A stretch of 64,000 nt of DNA, from positions 1-64,000 of the forward strand of contig MU858101.1 of assembly GCA_033297075.1 (NCBI GenBank), given 5' to 3'. Positions 1-9,729 of the stretch are shown piece by piece (within the stretch, counting starts at the first letter, position 1; every line of letters starts with the position of its first letter). A model generated the notes under the pieces. That model ran no database searches and was not told where the DNA came from. It worked only from the letters and a program-made list of their open reading frames with translations. Origin of the DNA: Rhypophila decipiens (Eukaryota > Ascomycota > Sordariomycetes > Sordariales > Naviculisporaceae). The translations under genes and the position numbers were made by a program.

Positions 1-199
1 CATACCTGTCCGGAGTTGTGCAAGTATACAAGCCTCTTTTCGCTTCAGCTTGTCGTACAGGTCGTACGTGTGTCTGCCCGGGAGCGCCACATCAACGTGA
101 GTACCATCCGTATTATAGCATCTTACCCGTTTGGTTTGGTTCAAAAACGTCCATTTTTGGCACCACAACCCACCGAATTTGGCGTCCTTTGAACCATTG

Positions 200-1963
200 A
201 CACATGGTTTATGCAGGAGCTTCCTGCGCCTTCGCACCTCGTTTTCTTCGATCACGAGTGGGGGCGCATTGGCACACGGGAGGAGTTGGCCCATGTGATC
301 CAAGTGGCGACTGAGGTCCATCCCATGCACCTGACAGGGTTCCGCACTTGCAGCATTGCCGTGAAACTCTCCTGGGCCTCGTTTCGAGAAACCACTCGTG
401 TGGAGGACCGGGCCTATAGCATGCTAGGGCTGCTAGCCTAGGCATCAACATGCCGCTGTTGTATGGGAAGGAGAGAAGGCCGTCGTTCGCCTGCAGCAGG
501 AGCTGATCCGCAACTACAACGATGAGACAATCCTGGCTTGGGGCTGGCAGGAAGCACGTAGGTACAATCACGATATTAGCAGCTATAATTGACTGTCGTG
601 TCGACTGCGCCTTTATCTGAACGGCTTTTGTCTTGCTGACTTTGTTGCCCGTCATGGTTAGCTCGAGTAGAATCTAGCATTTTGGCTCCAGCTTCGGACG
701 AGTTCTAGAGGTGTGGAAACCTAGAAACTACTGTCTTTGACCAAGAACGGCGTGGATTTACCCTCTCCAATATGGGGATTTTCCTAAACGCAGAAATATT
801 CGAAGCCGGTGGACAGGACCCTCCGATATTCTCCATTTAGCTAAACTGCACTTCCTCATCGAACGGGGATAGCCAGAGGGTCCCAGTTCGCCTGATTCTT
901 ACAAGGCCCGGAGTGGGGAATGTCTACCGTAGGGTCCAAATTGCAAACAATGAGCTAGATGAGCTTAGAGATCGGGTTGGTAGCTCGAAGCAGGTAATCT
1001 GGTGCCCTACCGGGAGACCCGACATCATCATCGACACCCAGCTCCCAGAAGACCCATCAGGTTGGAACACCCACCATGCTATCAAAGTCGACCTGATGCC
1101 GGAGTTAGACCTTCCAGGACTCCATACCGGCTCGACCAAAGGACGCCAGTACGAGGAGTATGCCCTCGCGAGGGAAACTGGGGACTGGTGCCACCTCCCC
1201 GGGGAATGGAGACAGAGATCAGAAGTACCCATTATTTATCACCATTGCAACCGAAGCGTGCTCATGGAACCTGGTTCTGGATTTATAATTGATTTTTGGA
1301 TTCGCTCAGAACACTCCTCCCGAGAAGCCCCTCACGGACCGCTCATCATCACCCCAGAAGCACCAGCGGACCAACCAGCGGAGAGATTCGCTCTTTTCGT
1401 GAAGACAAACGTCGAATTTTCCCATATTTGCGATCTGCCAGATAGAAGCCAACACAGATATTCGGAGTCTTAACTCTTCTTTCTTCAGCGAACACCCACC
1501 CTTCGTACAGTCAGTTCGAACAGCAGGTGGCTCGGAGGTCCAAGCTCATTGCGAGCCGATACCGTCGCTGCCATCCAGAACTCTACGCGGGGACCTGGGT
1601 GTAGTAAAGCTCTTTAGCAACTCTGACTTAAGCAAGTGGATGGGCATTAAAATCGACAACCGGCATTTGAAGGTATCGATCACCAAGTCGTATCGCCTGT
1701 TAATTCGCCGGGGCGTCGATATTCAACTTGGATCCCAGCATTTGCTACCACGGTGGCTATGGGCTGAGATTAAGGGAATACTTTTGAGCAGGCTCACAGG
1801 ATCAGACTCAGACTCTCTTTCATCTGAGAGTGATGAGGACCAGCGGCTGGAGAAGGTGCGTGATATTATCGAGTCAAGGTTCAGGGCCGTAGCTGAGGCC
1901 GAATCAGACCGCTCAAACCACAACAACGCTTCCGGGAGCGATGAAATTCCGGCTGTCGATTAG
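200..1963 (+). pseudogene. Decayed HET-domain (heterokaryon incompatibility) gene
   Basis: HET proteins trigger incompatibility cell death when unlike hyphae fuse. Positions 205-440 read as the conserved HET core: a QELPAPSHLVFFDHEWGRIG block, then ELAHVI, then SWASFRETTRVEDRAYSMLG. The next block (INMPLLYG, then EKAVVRLQQELIRNYNDETI, 441-553) needs two frame changes: a frame break with TAG at 439, and one missing base near 470. The 5' edge also looks shortened, because the usual RGWT segment before LQEL is absent. A C-terminal part (781-1473) is one frame interrupted by TAG at 838-840, reading SNMGIFLNAEIF before it and LILTRPGVGNVYRRV after it, as in HET C-terminal regions. An open stretch at 1640-1963 may be the tail. 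Several independent lesions make a pseudogene much likelier than missed introns. The gene may begin left of the window. Confidence 0.8.
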
Positions 1964-2521
1964 GACGAAAAATGGGGTGGGAGGAAGACGGCAGAGGGGG
2001 AGTAAGGTTTCCAAAGGCCCTCAACACCCCTTGGGATCCCGTTGCGGCTTGAGTGCTGCCTGCAAATACTGACAACCCCTTGGGCTGACACCCTGCCCTA
2101 GCTGAATGTCAATCCAGAAACAGGGAGAGTTGATGACGCAAAAACGGCTGGAAATTTTTAAAAGTGGGATTGCCCATTTACTCCGCATACCAAGGTCAGC
2201 TAGGATCCTGGTAAACGCCGCCGAGCAAGGCCACAAACGCGTTTGGTTGGCTAGGTAGAAAATTCGCAACGCGTTGGTGAAACCAATGATACACCGTCAT
2301 GTAGAACCACACCATATAGCTGGGAAACGGAGTTGGGAAACGGAATCGTACCGTGGGGGCTAATGGAAAGTGGACTAATAGGTACATAAACACGTTCTCG
2401 CCCTCTCAACACTAACGACAGCTTCTGGTCTTCGTTGCTGTTCAGAAGGTGCGGTTTTCTATCTTCATGACTACTAGTTCTGGACCTATTGAGCAGATAG
2501 GGAGCTTTTAGGGGCAAAACG
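1964..2521. other. Intergenic, no gene seen
   Basis: This stretch lies between the HET remnant and the membrane-protein gene. Only short incoherent open frames are present. It probably holds the promoter and possibly a 5' exon of the downstream gene; a CTAAC-type branch motif lies near 2410. Confidence 0.5.
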
Positions 2522-3565
2522 CCAGCGCTCTGCGACAGAAACTCAGATTTCTACCAGGCCGAAAATGAATGCTCGGACTGTCTCGCTTCCGACTTTAGCC
2601 TCGGTCTTTCAAACCATGGGATGACCAACGCGCTCAACGTCATGTTCGGCCAGTACGTCGACTATTGCCATGCCTGGAGGAAGGAGCAGGAAGCATCGGG
2701 CCTCACCACCGTGTCCACGCCGTCCTGGTTCCTCAGTTTGCTCTCGACCATGTCGACTATATACGTCGACACCCGTACCTTGCCGACTTTGACGCAACCC
2801 ATCACGCCCAGTTTGCCGACGGCGGGTGTGTTTACCAAGACCTTGTGGACGACGACTACGCTGGGAGATGGGCAGCAGCTGGTTTCGACGCCGGTGGAGA
2901 CTGTTACGCTTACGGGACTGGACCCGGGGGTTTTTGCCAAGACTAGTTATATCTCCAGAATGGCCGATCTGCCACCAGGTGTGACGGCACCGCCATCACC
3001 AAGCTCCAATAGCACCAATCCCGGCTCCTCCGAAAGCGATTCATCCGGACCCTCTACGGCGGTGATAGTTGGCGCATCGGTGGGCGGCGCAATCGGCCTG
3101 GTTATCATCCTCCTGGTCTTGCTCTGCTTCGTCATCCGCCGCCGCCGGCGTAGTAACCAGAAGGGAGATGGAAAGGATGATATGGACGATCAGCAGGGAG
3201 AACGTTCCGCGGCCTTGGCAGCTAACAACACTGCGCCGATAGTTCCAGTAGTACCTTTGACCAAACCGCCACTGGGCTCGGAGCTACATGGGACCTCGAA
3301 ATCGGTACATGAGTTGGGGACGCAGTCGAATGTACCTGAACTTGCTGCGGCGGGAGGTGTTGTGCCCACGGATGATAGGAACAGAGGCGGGCTTGTGGGT
3401 ATTACCGGGAAACAGGCAACGGTGGTGGCTGGGACGGAATTACAGCCTGCTGAGCTGTATGGTAGTGAGCCTCTTTCAGTGGAACGGGATCGAGTGTCGC
3501 CGCTGACTCCTGGGTCTGCGAGTATCGGACATTCCCCTCCTCCTACTCGCGCTGTTTCGCCTTAA
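2522..3565 (+). CDS. Single-pass membrane glycoprotein-like protein, 5' end uncertain
   Basis: The safest start is the ATG at 2621 (314 aa), but the same frame is open from about 2501 and encodes a Cys-rich lead (PALCDRNSDFYQAENECSDC) that fits the N-terminal Cys domain of fungal surface proteins. A TAG at 2498-2500 closes that frame, so a 5' exon and intron, or a lost start, is likely. From the 2621 start: a Ser/Thr/Pro-rich extracellular-like region, a Gly-rich membrane helix at about residues 146-172 (AVIVGASVGGAIGLVIILLV), a basic RRRRR stop-transfer, and a low-complexity cytoplasmic tail. The architecture resembles Mid2/WSC-type wall sensors, but no WSC domain is visible and no function is assigned. 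No convincing signal peptide is seen with the present start. Confidence 0.65.
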   Translation, partial: PALCDRNSDFYQAENECSDCLASDFSLGLSNHGMTNALNVMFGQYVDYCHAWRKEQEASGLTTVSTPSWFLSLLSTMSTIYVDTRTLPTLTQPITPSLPTAGVFTKTLWTTTTLGDGQQLVSTPVETVTLTGLDPGVFAKTSYISRMADLPPGVTAPPSPSSNSTNPGSSESDSSGPSTAVIVGASVGGAIGLVIILLVLLCFVIRRRRRSNQKGDGKDDMDDQQGERSAALAANNTAPIVPVVPLTKPPLGSELHGTSKSVHELGTQSNVPELAAAGGVVPTDDRNRGGLVGITGKQATVVAGTELQPAELYGSEPLSVERDRVSPLTPGSASIGHSPPPTRAVSP

Positions 3566-4304
3566 GCCTAGGAGGAAACATTAAGACAGGGCGGGATGGT
3601 TGGGGAGAGGCGAGTGGTTGTGTGTATGTTGTATGTCTTATGACAGTATGAGATGTAGATGATACTTACATGTAATTGCCCGTGTTGTGAGCCTTGAAAT
3701 GAAGCTAGTGAGGATCTGAACTCATATCTACGTTGTCACGTGGATAGCTCCTTCTCTTTGGTTTATCTTGGACGGGATCAGTGTTGCTAGAGGACCAGGC
3801 TGGTTAGATTTGTTTCATTCGCAAGTTTCCGGGTCGATGTCCAAGATGGAGGGTGGGACGAAATGAACCAAACGGCCGTCAATTGGGTCGCAAAATAATT
3901 TACACTTGCATCTTTCCTCCTTTCAAGCGGACAAAGACTTGTGTCCTGCTCCTTTTCTCGGCACGGCCCGTGGATTCGGTGAACCGCCGAGTGCCGGCGT
4001 CCGCCTTTCCTCCGGTCTTCGTACCTGCCTATTCAGGAGTTGGCTGCGGTACACAGCCCCCCAGTTTCCCCACACTTTGGTCATAAATGAGAAGGGACGA
4101 CCCTGAAGGCGGGTCGTCAAGAATTGCAAGTTTTAGATTCTGCACCGACAGTCAAGCGCATTCACGCCATCCCCTCGACGGCTCAATGGAGACCGCCAAC
4201 CTGCTTCCAGTTCTGATGGACAAGAGACAGATGCAGCGATATTTGAAAAGCCAGCTCCGTCGACATGAATAGTCTACAAAACGACCTCCTGCCATCTTCC
4301 CAAA
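3566..4304. other. Convergent intergenic region
   Basis: The region separates the 3' ends of the membrane-protein gene (+) and the giant minus-strand gene. No gene, RNA or repeat recognised. It presumably contains both 3' UTRs. Confidence 0.5.
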
Positions 4305-7300
4305 TCAGCTCTCGGGCATGGGCTCCATGTCCTTCAACAGACACGGCCCTTTGTTCATGTTATTCTCCCACTCGGCCGTCTCGTCGACGCTCACATTGAT
4401 AACCATGAAAATGGATACATGCAAAGCAATCCGTACCTGGGCATACACATATATGGTGTCCTCCTTGTTTGGATGGCCATCATGGATCTCCCCGCGGCAC
4501 GGCCCGCCGATGAGACCCAGGCGAGCCTCGAGCATCAAGTCGGCGGTGGCGACTACCAGGCTGACATGCACCTTGAGCACACAAGTGGCGGCCACGCCGT
4601 AAAGCTCCTTGGAGATGATGATGCTCTGGCTCTGGGTGTAATACGCCGAGGCACCAAACGGGCCAACTTGGAAGGCGACCCCTATCCCAGCGCCTATGGT
4701 CATTCTCACCACGTTGCCGTCAGTGCCTGCCCGTACCAAAAACCCACCTGTCCCGAGGACAAACGGACCAAGACCAGTGGGGATCTTGATGGTCACGTCT
4801 ATCGATAGGGTAAAATTGGCACTGGTGGGCGTGGTGCGGGCCTTGAGCGCAAAGTTGAGAGCCTGGACGATCTCCTTGATGGCTTGGGCACCGGGACCCA
4901 ATTTCTTGAGGAAGTCGTCCAGTCCCATGCTGGTACTGACTTCCATGGCCCACTCGTTGGTGATTGATACCTTCAGGGGCGGGAGGACCTTCAGCTTGTT
5001 GAGAAAGTTGACTACCTTTTGGACCTGGCCGAGGAGCTCCCCGAATATGTGCTCGGCGTCTTTGAAGACGGGGAGGTCCTTGGCCGAGGAGAGGACAGAG
5101 CCGACGACTTTGTTGAGTTCTTTACCGGCTGCGCCCTGGGTGATCATGCTGAGGTTGGTCAGGGAAAGGTCTTTTGTGCCCTTGATGGTGCTGATGGCCA
5201 TGTCGAGGTAGGCGTTGGTCGTCCCGTCGGGCAGCAGGTTACCTGCTGTGCTGACTACCGAGGCAAAGTTCCCATCCTGCTTGAGGAACCGTTTGGCCTC
5301 TTCAAGTGCGAGCTTCTTTCCTTCCTCCAACACGGCCTTGTACTCGTAATGCCCGCCAGCAATAACATCCAGCACCCTGTTGGCATCCTTCAGGGGAATG
5401 CACTTTTCCAGCTCAGGGAAGATGCCTCCGGTCGTGGAAGCAGCCAGGGCAAAGCTATCCGCCAGAATCGGCTCGACGGCACTGGTCAGCCCCTTGACAA
5501 GCTCCCCAGGTGTGGCCCCTGGAATCAGAGCGGGCGAGGGAAACATGACACGATACGAGTCCCCGGAATGAATGAGATTATACCCCGATACCTCCTCGAA
5601 CAAAGACGCTGCCCCAGAGACTTTGATCGCACTGACGACACTCGAGCCGACGTCCAGCCCCTGTCTCACCAGCGGAACACCCCATGAATCAACCGCCTCC
5701 TGGACACCTACTTGCGGGTCCCTTGTTGATCTTGCGACCTTGGTAAATGCCCATTGTCCTCCACTTGCTGGGACAATAGGTGTGCCCCACAGCTCCATGG
5801 GAAACTCTGTGGTGCTTGCGGCAGCTGTATCGTTGGTACAGTTGCCCGCAAGCACTCTCGAGACCCGGACTTTCTGCTCAGAGTTTCTCAGCCGGACGAT
5901 GACATCCACCGGACCACCTAGTCGATTCTTGCTCAACAAATCGACATATTCAGCGGGACTAAGGGGTTTAGGCGGGGCATTCGTCCCCGGCGTCCTAGTA
6001 ACGATATATCCAATCTGCCCTTGAACCGGTACCCACGATGTCTCCGTTGCAGCCCCGTCAACGCCTTCAATCTCCATGAGACAATCATAGCTAACCAGAT
6101 TCTCATTACCACCCTTTTTGTCAACCAACCTGATATTTCGAACGTCTTTGACTCCCCGAACCAATCCGAAATGTACATTGGCTCTTTCCTGTCCGGCAGG
6201 GAGATCCCCAAAGTCATATACGCCATCCGAACAGGCCACCCAGCCAGAATCCGATCCCACGACAACACCGTTATTCTGTCTTAGGATGGTAACAGTGCGA
6301 ATAACACGCACACCGAACGGGTACATGAGACTAATCATCTGCACGACCTGGCGATTTGCCCTCCCCAGCAGGACGTCCATTTCTACCTTGGAGATCCCTA
6401 CATTTGGAAGAGGGAGAGGGGACCAGTTCGAGAAGATTGAGGCGCCATAGCCGGATAAACTGAATCTAGTGAGGGGAGAATGTGTGACAAAGCCGGCGTT
6501 GAACTGGCTGGTTATTACGCCTGGATAGGGCGATTGAGACTGCGGGGTATTGGGTAGCAAGGCTAGGCCGGCGAAGCCTGCGTGCATTTCGGCGACGGTA
6601 CGGGATTGGAATGAGATGTTGGGAGAGGATGTCAGGGTTGCTTTTCCTGTGGAGGAGGGAGCTTGAAAGGCTGGCGGAACTTCTCTCTCAAAGGAGGGCT
6701 GAACGAGTCTCAGGGATTTTCGGGACGGGTTTGTGGCAGTTGCCTGCGTGAGCATGCCGAATGGTAGCATGAAGTTTGCCGTCACCGGGAGAGGTCGGAC
6801 AAGGCCTGGCAGGAGTGGGTTGTACGCTGATACTGCCTTTTGAAGAAGAGCGCTCGGATTCAGAGGCACGAGACTCGCAGACCGCGTGGATATCTTGGTC
6901 GGATAGCCTGCTGCAGATGGGTAGCTGATGTCGCTCCCTGATCCGGGGCTGGCCTCGTCTTCGATGTAGACGGCTTCCCATTGCACTGAGGGAAGACCAA
7001 AGACCTTGAGATTGTTTGCTGGGGCCGAGAAGGTCGTGTTGGCTACTGTGAGGGGAATGGATCCAGTACCCGAAGCCGAGGAAAAGGAGATTCCGAGGTG
7101 GGAGCTGTTGGATGATATGTCCAGCAAGGTGGGATCATTTGCCAGGAACGGGATCAACGGACTGTAGCTTTCCCACTGCTCGAGCTGTTTCGCTTCGATC
7201 TTTTGGGCAAGATCCGAGGCTGGGAGTTTGAACTGGTCTGTCGACGGGTTGAACGGGGACTTGTCCAACGCCACGATCCGGCCCAACGCAAATTCGGAGA

Positions 7301-9080
7301 GTTGGAGGCTGGCGAGGGGGTCGCGGATTCCGTCAAAGAAGAACTGGAATCGCATGCTGAGCTCGTAATCGGCCGGAAGTCGGACAATGTTGGAGACGTA
7401 CGGATCCGGCAGGACCGGCGTGGCTTCGAGTAGTGTTGCCGGGAGATTCAGCGAGCCGGTGACTATGGCCCTATCGTCGGGAGAGTACTCGCCGTAGGTG
7501 AAGAGGTACCGTGGTAGGTCGACTACGAGGAGCATGTTCTCGGCTAGGTACGAGGCTCGCTTCACGGTTTGTTCGTTGGCATATGGAGTACTACGAGCCT
7601 CGATGCTGACATACGGGAGGAGGCCCGGACTTTTGCGAGTGAAGAGAACAACGGCGAGGCCGACGAAGGGCATCCTAGCGCCGTCAATGGATACCGGGGC
7701 GCTGAAGGATCCTGAGAGACCCGTGCTGTAGGTCCATGATTCTTGGCCACTGGACTGGATGAAGTACTTGAATGGGAAGCCTCGCTTGAGCACGTTGGCG
7801 CTGATGGATCTGCTAGTCTGGGCCACGGTGCTCCTCTTGGTCCTGGCGGAGAAACCTTGTGAGGCCGGGTTTCCGTGGAGCCAGAGGTTAAGGCTGCGAG
7901 TTGCGCTGGTCCAGGCCGTCAGACCGGAGATGGTAGCGGCTGTTTCGTCAACGGCTATCTCTATCTCTCCGTAGGTCCAGATGTCCTTGTCGCTGGCGAA
8001 TCGGGATCTTAGGCCGGGGGTCACACGTACTAGAAGGGAGCCGTTGGTTGATACTGGAGCGAATTGAGGCCGAGTGGTGAAGGGTACGACAGGGAGGGCC
8101 CAGTAGGCTCTCGTCACCTCTGCTCTCCCAGAGAAGTGCACCAGGTCGGCATCATTCTCGGCGATGGTGATGGAGCTAGTTCCTGGTACCAAGGGGAACA
8201 GGATCCGGCCGGTCGCTACGTCGTACTCGGCGTTTCCATTTGAGGGCTGATAGTGAAAGTCCAACGAGTGCCCGAACAAGACGCAGGAAGCAGAGAAACT
8301 GGACAAGCTTGGCCGGCCGGGGCTGGGCAGTCCGCTATACCCGATGTTCAATGAAGTGGGAAGCGTCCTCGAGAATCGTGGTCCGAGAGGAGCAGGCCAT
8401 GCAGCCTGAGGCTCGAGCTGGAGCTGGACATAGGACCCCGGGACAGGAGGGGCATAAGAAGAGCCTCCTTTCAAACGCAGTCCGAAATAGCCATTTTCTG
8501 GGGCCGAAGCGACGAAGCCTTTTGCAGGGACCCACATGGTACAGGCACCAAATGTGTAGTTGTACTGGGCATTTGGCACCGGGATGAGGTTGGTGTTGAT
8601 ATACAGGCCATCTCGCACCGCCGCGAAGGTGCTCAGCCTGAAGACTACAAGCTCCAGTCGACGGCCTTGCAGATCAACAAGAGGCCCAGAGGTCGAGAAG
8701 GGGACGAGGTGGACTGCATTGCCATTGCGGACAAACATCTGACTGGATGCATGGGTGTCCACCGGACGAAGACGAACCAGTTGGTTGACGACGAGACTGG
8801 CATCCGGAGGGCGGAGCGAGTCGACCAGACGGTAATCTGCATCTTGCACCGTGATTCCTTCTTGACGGAATGCTCTTTGGTCTGACGAGTCATTCGGTTC
8901 GCCAGGAACGAAAGACAGGGGATCAATGGTCTCTGCGGCCTGTCCGGACAGCACGGCGTACACGATGGCTTGTTGGACGCTTGCGAGCTCTTGTTGTGAC
9001 TGTGATGGCTGCAGGCCCTTGAGAAGATATCCAAGTGCCTCTCGGGCCCTGCTCCAGACAGTATCGGGGATTGGTGCCAT
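4305..9080 (-). CDS. Giant intronless protein of unknown function (1,591 aa)
   Basis: One uninterrupted 4.8-kb reading frame from ATG at 9078-9080 to TGA at 4305. There is no signal peptide and no clear transmembrane helix. The protein seems mainly beta-rich (alternating hydrophobic residues, many Gly/Pro/Ser) to about residue 1200, then alternates helical segments (about 1230-1410) with a final beta-rich domain from about 1424 (DVTIKIPTGLGPFVLGTGGF, then GIGVAFQVGPFGASAYY). Residues 115-128 read MFVRNGNAVHLVPF, and the divergent partner has a similar LVRNGAFVFLVPQ at 208-220. I recognise no characterised domain. A 1,591-codon gene without introns is unusual beside neighbours that have them, which suggests retroposition or transfer from bacteria (inference). 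It is head to head with the 9730-13500 gene and probably co-regulated with it. Coding status is very likely; function is unknown. Confidence 0.88.
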   Translation of the reverse strand: MAPIPDTVWSRAREALGYLLKGLQPSQSQQELASVQQAIVYAVLSGQAAETIDPLSFVPGEPNDSSDQRAFRQEGITVQDADYRLVDSLRPPDASLVVNQLVRLRPVDTHASSQMFVRNGNAVHLVPFSTSGPLVDLQGRRLELVVFRLSTFAAVRDGLYINTNLIPVPNAQYNYTFGACTMWVPAKGFVASAPENGYFGLRLKGGSSYAPPVPGSYVQLQLEPQAAWPAPLGPRFSRTLPTSLNIGYSGLPSPGRPSLSSFSASCVLFGHSLDFHYQPSNGNAEYDVATGRILFPLVPGTSSITIAENDADLVHFSGRAEVTRAYWALPVVPFTTRPQFAPVSTNGSLLVRVTPGLRSRFASDKDIWTYGEIEIAVDETAATISGLTAWTSATRSLNLWLHGNPASQGFSARTKRSTVAQTSRSISANVLKRGFPFKYFIQSSGQESWTYSTGLSGSFSAPVSIDGARMPFVGLAVVLFTRKSPGLLPYVSIEARSTPYANEQTVKRASYLAENMLLVVDLPRYLFTYGEYSPDDRAIVTGSLNLPATLLEATPVLPDPYVSNIVRLPADYELSMRFQFFFDGIRDPLASLQLSEFALGRIVALDKSPFNPSTDQFKLPASDLAQKIEAKQLEQWESYSPLIPFLANDPTLLDISSNSSHLGISFSSASGTGSIPLTVANTTFSAPANNLKVFGLPSVQWEAVYIEDEASPGSGSDISYPSAAGYPTKISTRSASLVPLNPSALLQKAVSAYNPLLPGLVRPLPVTANFMLPFGMLTQATATNPSRKSLRLVQPSFEREVPPAFQAPSSTGKATLTSSPNISFQSRTVAEMHAGFAGLALLPNTPQSQSPYPGVITSQFNAGFVTHSPLTRFSLSGYGASIFSNWSPLPLPNVGISKVEMDVLLGRANRQVVQMISLMYPFGVRVIRTVTILRQNNGVVVGSDSGWVACSDGVYDFGDLPAGQERANVHFGLVRGVKDVRNIRLVDKKGGNENLVSYDCLMEIEGVDGAATETSWVPVQGQIGYIVTRTPGTNAPPKPLSPAEYVDLLSKNRLGGPVDVIVRLRNSEQKVRVSRVLAGNCTNDTAAASTTEFPMELWGTPIVPASGGQWAFTKVARSTRDPQVGVQEAVDSWGVPLVRQGLDVGSSVVSAIKVSGAASLFEEVSGYNLIHSGDSYRVMFPSPALIPGATPGELVKGLTSAVEPILADSFALAASTTGGIFPELEKCIPLKDANRVLDVIAGGHYEYKAVLEEGKKLALEEAKRFLKQDGNFASVVSTAGNLLPDGTTNAYLDMAISTIKGTKDLSLTNLSMITQGAAGKELNKVVGSVLSSAKDLPVFKDAEHIFGELLGQVQKVVNFLNKLKVLPPLKVSITNEWAMEVSTSMGLDDFLKKLGPGAQAIKEIVQALNFALKARTTPTSANFTLSIDVTIKIPTGLGPFVLGTGGFLVRAGTDGNVVRMTIGAGIGVAFQVGPFGASAYYTQSQSIIISKELYGVAATCVLKVHVSLVVATADLMLEARLGLIGGPCRGEIHDGHPNKEDTIYVYAQVRIALHVSIFMVINVSVDETAEWENNMNKGPCLLKDMEPMPES

Positions 9081-9729
9081 CGGGTAGACTGGTGAAGAAC
9101 TTGTGAAGAAGACAGTGATGATCTCAAGATGGATGACCTCTGCAGACCGCGGGTCATGCCTTCTTCACGGGGGTTGCCAAGTATTGGGGAAATCATATCC
9201 TCACTTGCACAAACATCTTGATCCCACTGGGCTCGATGGAGGTCTTGGCGCTCCCCCTTTATCGATCCTATAGGACCAAGCAAACAACCTCGTCACATTC
9301 GGCCTACCACATGTAGCTCTAGACCGACCAACCCCGCTTCAGCCCTATGAGACCCGGCATGGAAAGCAGGATATGCACTCGGTCGGGAGCGTATGCAATG
9401 TTTCGGGATGCGACGACATTGGTTGTCTTGGACGAGGGGTAGCAGACATCATCAATAGCAGCCTGGTGGCTTGCAGAAGCTGAATGTCAAAAGTCTGGGC
9501 ACCAGTTATGGGCATTCCCTGGGCTTAACCGAGCAGAATATGAATGCAAAGGAACTTGAACTTGACCCGGCTCCCCGAGAGACCAAAGTCGTCCTGTGTA
9601 CAGTCTTGTCGAGGTTCTCTTGGCCCCCGGGAATTGATCTCCCATCCAGCTTTCAGTCCCCAACTCTTTCATGGACTTGGGCCCCAATAGCATCCTCCTT
9701 GTTTCCCTGTTCCGTACCTGAACACCATC
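9081..9729. promoter_or_regulatory. Shared divergent promoter region of the giant gene pair
   Basis: 649 bp separate the two divergent ATGs, and no other gene fits here. No clear TATA box stands out. The geometry implies a bidirectional promoter controlling both giant genes; that is inference from layout only. Confidence 0.55.

Noticed and set aside
209..655. Minus-strand frame of 148 codons over the HET remnant
   Set aside because: It is a shadow of the HET core on the plus strand; its translation has no family pattern, while the plus strand has several HET blocks.
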